Below, in pieces: positions 14,897-18,809 of a stretch of 18,809 nucleotides of DNA. The position numbers and the translations under genes were made by a program. This DNA is from Acidobacteriota bacterium. Its GTDB lineage: Bacteria > Acidobacteriota > Terriglobia > Terriglobales > Acidobacteriaceae. The first letter of the stretch is position 1; each line of letters starts with the position of its first letter. The stretch lies in assembly GCA_021780415.1 (NCBI GenBank), contig JAJXYW010000192.1:1-18809 (forward strand). Direction: 5' to 3'. The notes under the pieces were generated by a model. That model worked only from the letters and a program-made list of their open reading frames with translations. It was not told where the DNA came from and did no database searches.

Positions 14897-15090
14897 GGTT
14901 TGCGGCTCGGGGATGAGGGTGGAAAGGTCAGCTTGAATCACCACGCACTCACCCTCTCTCACTGTATCGCGGCTGGCGGAGGAATTGGGGCGGTGGAGTG
15001 GTGAGGCGTCATTGGAGGACGACGGTCGCAGGGGCACGTTTACCCCGGGGAGCGGGACGTTTGCCGAGAGGCTGGAGATATGGTCGGGGT

Positions 15091-15181
15091 CATGCTTCCA
15101 TGCGTGCGCTGGGCTGAAGGGCTGTTTCGCCTCGCCAAGCCAGATCGGGACCATGCTTCCATGCGTGCGCTGGGCTGAAGG
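15091..15181. repeat. 30-bp exact direct repeat, two copies
   Basis: The copies occupy 15091-15120 and 15152-15181 and are identical; each begins CATGCTTCCATGCG and ends GGGCTGAAGG. Each is preceded by TCGGG plus two variable bases. The start-to-start distance is 61 bp. With only two copies and no other CRISPR signature it is not a CRISPR array. Confidence 0.85.
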
Positions 15182-15381
15182 CATGCATACCCATGGGGTG
15201 AACTGCACGACTGCATGGTTCCGCGTTTGCCCAAACAGTGCGGGCAAATTGAAGACGCGCCCCGGAAGATGCAGATTTGCAGACGCGGCAAATGTACTTG
15301 CAGCGTATCGGCGTGCCGGGCGGAATCTTCGGGCACCTGATCGCTAGAAATTTCCCTTGGCAATGGGGACCGGACGAAGTG

Positions 15382-15420
15382 TGCGCGTGCCGTTTTCGGT
15401 AGGGAAAGGCGGCACGCGCA
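15382..15420. repeat. Inverted repeat with 11-bp perfect arms
   Basis: TGCGCGTGCCG (15382-15392) pairs with CGGCACGCGCA (15410-15420). The 17-nt interior contains TTTC and GAAA, which can extend the stem. No T-run follows on either strand, so it is not a standard terminator. Confidence 0.75.
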
Positions 15421-15485
15421 TCTCAGGCTTCGGTCTGCCCATGGAGGGAAGGCGCTGTAGTTTTCAGGGCAACGGGTGGTACATT

Positions 15486-15558
15486 GCCGTGGCATGCGAT
15501 GACATGCTTGCGGGATGGTGCGCGGATGCGCCGGCCAGCAGGCGGAGAATGCCACGGC
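15486..15558. repeat. 73-bp segment bounded by 10-bp inverted repeats
   Basis: GCCGTGGCAT (15486-15495) and ATGCCACGGC (15549-15558) are perfect inverted repeats around 53 bp of GC-rich sequence. It is similar in size and design to the element at 408-484 but unrelated in sequence. It lies just past the 3' end of the cytochrome gene. Confidence 0.65.
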
Positions 15559-15584
15559 CAGGAGTTGTGATCACTTAGTTGCGA

Positions 15585-15986
15585 TCACTTACCTGCAGCG
15601 GCTACCTTCTTGTGCTCGACGAAGTTGTGTGGCTGATGACAGCTCACGCAGGTCTTGCCGCTCATGAATGGATCAGACTTCAGTTGGGCTACCTGATCGG
15701 CGTGACAGGTTTCGCAGGTGCTTAATGCTGGCAGGCCCGCGAAGTCTGCTGCTGTGGTCTCGCCATGGCACACGGTGCATTCGACACCGTTGGCGGCATG
15801 GGGGCTGGCTTTCCATTGGTCATAGATGACCTTGTGGCAGGTGGCACAGGTGTCCCCGGCTGGAATCAGCCGATGGTGCACATGCGTGGCTTTATCCTGC
15901 TGGGCGATGACGGGTTGGACGGCGATAGCGAACACAAGAAAAGCGAACAGGGTGAGACCAAACATGCGCGTACAGAGACGATTCAC
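15585..15986 (-). CDS. Periplasmic tetraheme c-type cytochrome
   Basis: A 133-residue exported electron-transfer protein. The signal peptide covers about residues 1-29 (hydrophobic core GLTLFAFLVFAIAVQPVIAQ). Four CxxCH haem-attachment motifs follow: CATCH (47-51), CTVCH (70-74), CETCH (91-95) and CVSCH (113-117). Extra histidines (HVHH at about 35, SPHAANG, HNFVEH) could act as distal ligands. Spacing and size resemble the small multihaem cytochrome c3/c7-type or NrfH/c554-like families; which one cannot be decided by eye. The start is the GTG at 15984-15986, fixed by a complete AGGAGGT six bases upstream. An FNR/CRP-like palindrome and a -10 box upstream suggest oxygen- or redox-dependent expression. 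No reductase gene lies next to it, so the electron partner is unknown. Confidence 0.9.
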   Translation of the reverse strand: MNRLCTRMFGLTLFAFLVFAIAVQPVIAQQDKATHVHHRLIPAGDTCATCHKVIYDQWKASPHAANGVECTVCHGETTAADFAGLPALSTCETCHADQVAQLKSDPFMSGKTCVSCHQPHNFVEHKKVAAAGK

Positions 15987-15992
15987 GGACTG

Positions 15993-15999
15993 ACCTCCT
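15993..15999 (-). promoter_or_regulatory. Consensus Shine-Dalgarno setting a GTG start (cytochrome)
   Basis: AGGAGGT on the minus strand, six bases before GTG at 15986. It identifies GTG rather than the downstream ATG at residue 8 as the start and preserves the full signal peptide. Confidence 0.85.
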
Positions 16000-16013
16000 G
16001 ATTACGGTCTCCA

Positions 16014-16055
16014 AGTATCGAACTGGCGATAGCTGCGATCAGTGATATTCATCAC
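16014..16055 (-). promoter_or_regulatory. FNR/CRP-type operator and -10 box of the cytochrome gene
   Basis: GTGAT-ATTC-ATCAC at 16042-16055 is a perfect interrupted palindrome matching the FNR box TTGAT-N4-ATCAA at 8 of 10 arm positions. Its centre is 16048.5. A -10-like GATACT lies on the minus strand at 16019-16014; a start site 7 nt later (about 16007) puts the palindrome centre at about -41.5, the class II activator position. No -35 box is needed in that arrangement. The leader would be about 20 nt and include the Shine-Dalgarno. Confidence 0.55.
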
Positions 16056-16066
16056 CTCTCACCGGC

Positions 16067-16081
16067 GTGCGATTTACGCAC
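16067..16081. promoter_or_regulatory. Second palindrome upstream of the cytochrome promoter
   Basis: GTGCG-ATTTA-CGCAC, 5-bp perfect arms around 5 bp, centred about 25 bp upstream of the FNR-like site. It may be a further regulator site or chance. Confidence 0.3.
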
Positions 16082-16155
16082 ACGCGGCGAGGCGTTTTGC
16101 AGAAGGGACATGCACAGACTGCGAGTGTGCGCACCCCAGCGAAAGCACTGCGAGA

Positions 16156-16192
16156 GTGAGAGTCTTGTTGGTGAGAGTCTTGTTGGTGAGAG
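16156..16192. repeat. 15-bp tandem repeat, about 2.5 copies
   Basis: GTGAGAGTCTTGTTG at 16156-16170 and 16171-16185 is followed by a partial copy GTGAGAG (16186-16192) that ends at the stop of the minus-strand hypothetical gene. Slippage-type duplication at a gene end. Confidence 0.8.
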
Positions 16193-16193
16193 G

Positions 16194-16607
16194 CTAGGCG
16201 CCGGTGTCGAGGTGGTACTTTACGCAGTCGTCGATGTGGTGGGTGGCGCGGGTCTTCATCTGCGGGTCGGGATGGGTCTGGGCCATGCCCTGACGGTAGA
16301 ACTCGAGCCAGGTGAGGCAGCCCTTGATGTCGGTGAGGTGGCCGTCGGTGGGGTTGGGGTCCAGGGGGATGAGCTGGTTGAGGTCCTTGAGCGCGGGGTC
16401 AAAGGTGGCGGCGGGATCGTCGCGGAGGGCGGCGGCGTGGTCGAAGGCGGCCCAGGCGGGGGTGTTCAGGCGCGGGGTGGTGATGGCGACTGGCGCGGAG
16501 GCACGGGGGATCGCGTTCCGCTCGTCGTGACGGTGGCGGATGATGTTGTAGACGAAGAGCCCGATGATGATGGCAAGGAGGACGAAGTGGCGGGGGCGGA
16601 GGCTCAT
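16194..16607 (-). CDS. Small membrane-anchored hypothetical protein
   Basis: A 137-residue protein of unknown function. The N-terminus MSLRPRHFVLLAIIIGLFVY and NII form one membrane anchor (about 8-23), followed by a basic segment (RHRHDERN) and a soluble domain of about 100 residues. The soluble part contains two cysteines (KGCLTWLEFY and DDCVKYHL) and ends in helical, charged sequence. With the basic flank after the helix its orientation is ambiguous. It starts 36 bp after the prenyl-synthase stop on the same strand, so the two are probably co-transcribed. The ATG at 16605-16607 has no strong Shine-Dalgarno. I recognise no family; coding is supported by protein-like composition and the clear anchor. 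Confidence 0.7.
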   Translation of the reverse strand: MSLRPRHFVLLAIIIGLFVYNIIRHRHDERNAIPRASAPVAITTPRLNTPAWAAFDHAAALRDDPAATFDPALKDLNQLIPLDPNPTDGHLTDIKGCLTWLEFYRQGMAQTHPDPQMKTRATHHIDDCVKYHLDTGA

Positions 16608-16643
16608 GGTGTCGGGCGTGCGGTTCCAGCTTGGGTGAGATGT

Positions 16644-17630
16644 TTAGTGGGTTCGGTCGACGAGGTATTGGGCGAGGGATTTCAGGGGGGTGGCGGCGGG
16701 GCCGAAGGGGGCGAGGGCGGCGAAGGCGTCGGCGATGAGGGAGGCGGCGTCTTTTTGGGACTGCTCGATGCCGTAGACGGCGGGCCAGGTGGCTTTGATG
16801 GCGGCGGTGTCCTTGCCGGCGGTCTTACCGAGTTCGGCGGAGGTCTGGGTCATGTCGAGGATGTCGTCGACGATCTGGAAGGCGAGGCCGGCGTTTTCGC
16901 CGAAGGTGCGGAGGCGGGCGATGAGGTCGGGGTGGTTGAGGTTGGTGGAAACCCGGGTTCCAGAACCGGGACCCGGGGCACCCGGTTCGGTGGGGAGATG
17001 GGCGAGGCCGAGGAGGCCGCCGGTGACGATGCTGGTGGTGATGAGGGCTCCGGTTTTGGCGCGGTGGATGCGCTCGACGAGCTCGGCGGTAGGATGGATG
17101 CCTTCGGACTCGATGTCGACGACCTGGCCGCCGATCATGCCGGGGGTGATTGCGGTGGGAGCGCCGACGCCGGTGCCGATGGAGAGGGCGAAGTCGCGGA
17201 GGATGGCGACGATGGTGGCGGGTGGGGCGGGGAGGTCGGCGAGGACCTGGAAGGCGAGATTCTGGAGGGCGTCGCCGGCGAGGATGGCGATGGCTTCACC
17301 GTAGGCGACGTGGCAGGTGGGCTTGCCGCGACGGAGGTCGTCGTTGTCGAGGGCGGGGAGGTCGTCGTGGATGAGGGAGTAGGTGTGGGCCATCTCGATG
17401 GCGGCACCGAGCTCGGCTGCGCCGGGAGGGAGCTGGCCGGTGGCTGCGACCATGCGCGCGGCTTCCATGCAGAGGATGGGGCGGAGGCGCTTGCCGCCGG
17501 CGAAGACGCTGTGGCGCATGGCGCGGTGAATGGAGTGAGGCTCGGTGGTGGAGGCGGGGAGGAGGCGCTCGAGCGCGGCGTCGGTGAGGGTGACGCCGGA
17601 GGTGAGGAGGGTCTGGACTTCTGTGTTCAT
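16644..17630 (-). CDS. ispA: Polyprenyl diphosphate synthase, farnesyl-diphosphate type
   Basis: A 328-residue trans-prenyltransferase that condenses IPP with allylic diphosphates to give farnesyl (possibly geranylgeranyl) diphosphate, feeding undecaprenyl phosphate, quinone and other isoprenoid pathways. Visible: GGKRLRPILCMEAARM (45-60, IPP binding), first Asp-rich motif DDLPALD (89-95) with the bacterial four-residue spacing, GEAIAILAGDALQNLAF (111-127), GQVVDIESEG (168-177), KTGALI (192-197) and second Asp-rich motif DDILD (255-259). The start is the ATG at 17628-17630; a longer frame to 17723 runs through a dispersed-repeat copy and is rejected. No Shine-Dalgarno is seen. It is about 30 residues longer than E. 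coli IspA, largely because of a Pro/Gly/Thr insert at about 212-232. Product chain length cannot be fixed from sequence alone. Confidence 0.9.
   Translation of the reverse strand: MNTEVQTLLTSGVTLTDAALERLLPASTTEPHSIHRAMRHSVFAGGKRLRPILCMEAARMVAATGQLPPGAAELGAAIEMAHTYSLIHDDLPALDNDDLRRGKPTCHVAYGEAIAILAGDALQNLAFQVLADLPAPPATIVAILRDFALSIGTGVGAPTAITPGMIGGQVVDIESEGIHPTAELVERIHRAKTGALITTSIVTGGLLGLAHLPTEPGAPGPGSGTRVSTNLNHPDLIARLRTFGENAGLAFQIVDDILDMTQTSAELGKTAGKDTAAIKATWPAVYGIEQSQKDAASLIADAFAALAPFGPAATPLKSLAQYLVDRTH
16945..16990. repeat. Palindromic insert within the prenyl synthase gene
   Basis: CCCGGGTTC-CA-GAACCGGG forms an imperfect hairpin and is followed by ACCCGGGGCACCCGGTTC, another partial inverted copy. 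On the coding strand it specifies EPGAPGPGSGTRV, between the KTGALI helix and the GENAGLAFQIVDD motif, where family members usually have only a short loop. Confidence 0.55.
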
Positions 17631-17640
17631 GGTCAGTGTG

Positions 17641-17646
17641 ATTCTA
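17641..17646 (-). promoter_or_regulatory. -10 box just upstream of the prenyl synthase
   Basis: TAGAAT on the minus strand (5 of 6 to TATAAT) ends 10 nt before the ATG at 17630. Transcription would start only about 4 nt before the ATG, giving an essentially leaderless mRNA, consistent with the lack of a Shine-Dalgarno. Confidence 0.4.
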
Positions 17647-17688
17647 CGTGAGTTGGGTCCTGCGCGGACGGCGAGGATGCGCGAGAGG

Positions 17689-17740
17689 GAAGCAGGTTCC
17701 CGGAATGACAGACGGAAAGGCAAGGGTAAGGGTAAGGCTG
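17689..17740. repeat. Dispersed repeat copy between the prenyl synthase and mutL
   Basis: GAAGCAGGTTCCCGGAATGA then CA (17689-17710) matches the motif at 428-458 (GAAGCAGATTCC, then CGGAATGACA) with a 7-bp deletion and one change. GGAAAGGCAAGGGTAAGGGT (17714-17733) follows, resembling the AAAGGCAACGAC units in ftsQ. It lies in the divergent promoter region. Confidence 0.6.
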
Positions 17741-17800
17741 AGAGCCGTGGTCGGGCGTTGGGGAAAAGCAGGTGGAGAAACTGTTGCCGGGCGGACTGAC

Positions 17801-17806
17801 TACAAT
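17801..17806 (+). promoter_or_regulatory. -10 box for a leaderless mutL mRNA
   Basis: TACAAT (5 of 6 to TATAAT) ends exactly 6 nt before the ATG at 17813, so the A of the ATG sits at the expected transcription start. No Shine-Dalgarno and no good -35 at 16-18 bp are seen. Confidence 0.45.
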
Positions 17807-17812
17807 CTTGGG

Positions 17813-18809
17813 ATGGGAAAGATACGGGTGCTGTCGGACCAGGTGGCGAATCAGATTGCTGCCGGTGAGGTGGTGGAGCGGCCGGCGTCGGTGGTGAAGG
17901 AGCTGCTGGAGAACTCGCTGGATGCGGGGGCGACGCGGATTCGGGTGGAGATTGAGGCCGGTGGGCGGAAGCTGATTCGGATTGTGGACAACGGTCATGG
18001 CATGGGGAGAGATGACGCGCTGCTGGCGTTTGAGCGCCATGCGACGTCGAAGCTGCGGTCGAGCGATGATCTGTTGAGCATTGCGACGCTGGGGTTTCGT
18101 GGAGAGGCGCTGCCGTCGATTGCGAGCGTTGCGCGGGTGAGCCTGGAGACGCGCGCGGCGGAGGATGAGGTCGGCACGGTGATGGAGATTGCGGGCGGGA
18201 ATTTGTTGCGCGTGGAGGATGCGGGGCTGCCGGCGGGGACGACGATTGCGGTAAGGGATTTGTTTTTTAATACGCCGGCGCGACGGAAGTTTTTGCGCGC
18301 GGAGCAGACGGAGCTGGGGCATGTGGCGGCGCTGGTGACGCACTATGCGCTGGCGCATCCTGAAATGCACTTTGAGTTGCACTCTGCGACGCAGGCGCTG
18401 CTGGTGGCGCCGGCGGTGGCGAATGCGGGGGAGCGGCTGTACCAGATCTTTGGGCGCGAGACGTTCGAGCGGTTGATTCCGGTGGCGGCGGAGATTGACT
18501 TTGCGCGGGCGGGCTTGCCGGAGCCTCCGCCGTGGAAGCGTGCGGAGGATTATGAGGCGGCGGAGCCGGGGTTTGTGAGGCTGAGCGGGTTTGTGAGCAA
18601 GCCGGAGCTGCAGAAGCTGAATCGGAATTCGATTTACGTGTTTGTGAATGGAAGGCTGATTCGCGACAAGCTGATTCTGCACGCGTTCAATGAGGCGTAT
18701 CGGAATATTATTCCGCCGACTTCGTTTCCGGTGGTGCTGCTGTTTCTGGAGATGCCGCCGCAGGAGGTGGATGTGAATGTGCATCCGGCGAAGACGGAGG
18801 TGCGGTTTC
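17813..18809 (+). CDS. mutL: DNA mismatch repair protein MutL, N-terminal part
   Basis: The first 332 residues of MutL, cut by the window end; no stop occurs. MutL is the GHKL ATPase that couples MutS mismatch recognition to strand incision. Visible: VANQIAAGEVVERPASVVKE (11-30), motif I LLENSLDAGA with catalytic Glu33 and Asn34, motif II DNGHGM (59-64), FERHATSK (73-80), motif III LGFRGEALPSIASV (93-106), NTPARRKFL, then the transducer-domain marks NRNSIYVFVNGRLIRD and DVNVHPAKTEVRF at the end. A Pro-rich insert GLPEPPPWKRAEDYEAAEPG lies between the two domains. The C-terminal domain is outside, so whether it carries the endonuclease motif cannot be seen. It is divergent from the prenyl synthase; the promoter appears to give a leaderless transcript. 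Confidence 0.96.
   Translation, partial: MGKIRVLSDQVANQIAAGEVVERPASVVKELLENSLDAGATRIRVEIEAGGRKLIRIVDNGHGMGRDDALLAFERHATSKLRSSDDLLSIATLGFRGEALPSIASVARVSLETRAAEDEVGTVMEIAGGNLLRVEDAGLPAGTTIAVRDLFFNTPARRKFLRAEQTELGHVAALVTHYALAHPEMHFELHSATQALLVAPAVANAGERLYQIFGRETFERLIPVAAEIDFARAGLPEPPPWKRAEDYEAAEPGFVRLSGFVSKPELQKLNRNSIYVFVNGRLIRDKLILHAFNEAYRNIIPPTSFPVVLLFLEMPPQEVDVNVHPAKTEVRF

Larger units (their letters stand above)
14897..15584. other. Repeat-rich gap of about 690 bp without a credible gene
   Basis: Contains a 30-bp exact direct repeat (15091-15120 and 15152-15181), an 11-bp inverted repeat (15382-15392 with 15410-15420), a 73-bp segment bounded by 10-bp inverted repeats (15486-15558) and a short direct repeat GATCACTTA beside the cytochrome stop. 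Open frames through it (15040-15555 and the 5' extension of the frame ending at 14579) have no domain, no ribosome binding site and repeat-like composition. It looks like an accumulation site for small dispersed repeats. Confidence 0.6.

Noticed and set aside
15091..15181. Possible CRISPR array
   Set aside because: Only two repeat copies, one 31-bp spacer, no further repeats, no leader and no cas genes. A simple direct duplication fits better.
15040..15555. Minus-strand open frame of 171 codons with several cysteines (SICPHCLGKRG)
   Set aside because: It runs through the direct and inverted repeats, has no ribosome binding site and no coherent domain. The Cys pair looks incidental.
16110..17651. 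Long + strand open frame of 513 codons, Gly/Glu/Val-rich
   Set aside because: Antisense shadow of the prenyl synthase and the adjacent hypothetical gene. The minus strand carries clear Asp-rich motifs, and the + product is low-complexity.
17631..17723. N-terminal extension of the prenyl synthase to an upstream start
   Set aside because: The extra 31 residues are encoded by the promoter region and a dispersed repeat copy, with no Shine-Dalgarno. Homologues start near MNTEVQ.

Overview
The window is GC-rich (roughly 60-65 % by eye) and carries the late half of a division and cell-wall (dcw) cluster. The order is murG (3' end only), murC, ftsQ, ftsA, ftsZ, a secreted penicillin-binding-type transpeptidase, nnr and tsaE on the + strand. 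A minus-strand block follows, and the window ends in mutL (5' part only). The long basic FtsQ tail, the very long FtsZ linker, the glycine-rich YXWGXW-type exported protein, the tetraheme cytochrome and the recurring short GGAATGACA-type dispersed repeats together suggest an acidobacterium of the Terriglobus/Granulicella/Edaphobacter kind. That placement is inference from gene content and repeat style, not from a marker gene.

Layout. 2-388: end of murG. 389-572: an inverted-repeat-bounded short element and a bidirectional terminator. 573-1646 (-): exported glycine-rich WxxGxW protein splitting murG from murC. 1647-2343: about 700 bp without a convincing gene but rich in hairpins and small repeats. 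2344-6779: murC, ftsQ and ftsA, with murB and ddl absent from their common place between murC and ftsQ. 6916-7575: an outer-membrane beta-barrel protein between ftsA and ftsZ. 7720-11009: ftsZ and a stand-alone SxxK transpeptidase. 11090-13137: nnr and tsaE, overlapping by ATGA and closed by a strong terminator.

13214-13318 (-): a 34-residue membrane miniprotein with a near-ideal ribosome binding site. 13727-14896 (-): a DUF59/MIP18-like small protein and a class I methyltransferase. 14897-15584: a repeat-dense region with no credible gene. 15585-15986 (-): a tetraheme c-type cytochrome behind an FNR/CRP-like operator and a correctly spaced -10 box. 16194-17630 (-): polyprenyl (farnesyl-type) diphosphate synthase, then a small membrane-anchored hypothetical protein. 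17813-18809: mutL, divergent from the prenyl synthase.

How the genes fit together. MurG and MurC make lipid II precursors, FtsQ/FtsA/FtsZ build the divisome, the SxxK protein is a candidate periplasmic cross-linking enzyme, and the prenyl synthase supplies the precursor of the undecaprenyl lipid carrier. Nnr (NAD(P)H repair), TsaE (tRNA t6A) and MutL (mismatch repair) are housekeeping genes. The points most worth following up are the unannotated 34-residue protein, the FNR-like control of the cytochrome, dispersed repeats read in frame inside FtsQ and probably inside the prenyl synthase, the 8-codon overlapping mini-ORF linking ftsQ to ftsA, and the barrel protein between ftsA and ftsZ. No CRISPR array, transposase, rRNA or tRNA gene was seen.
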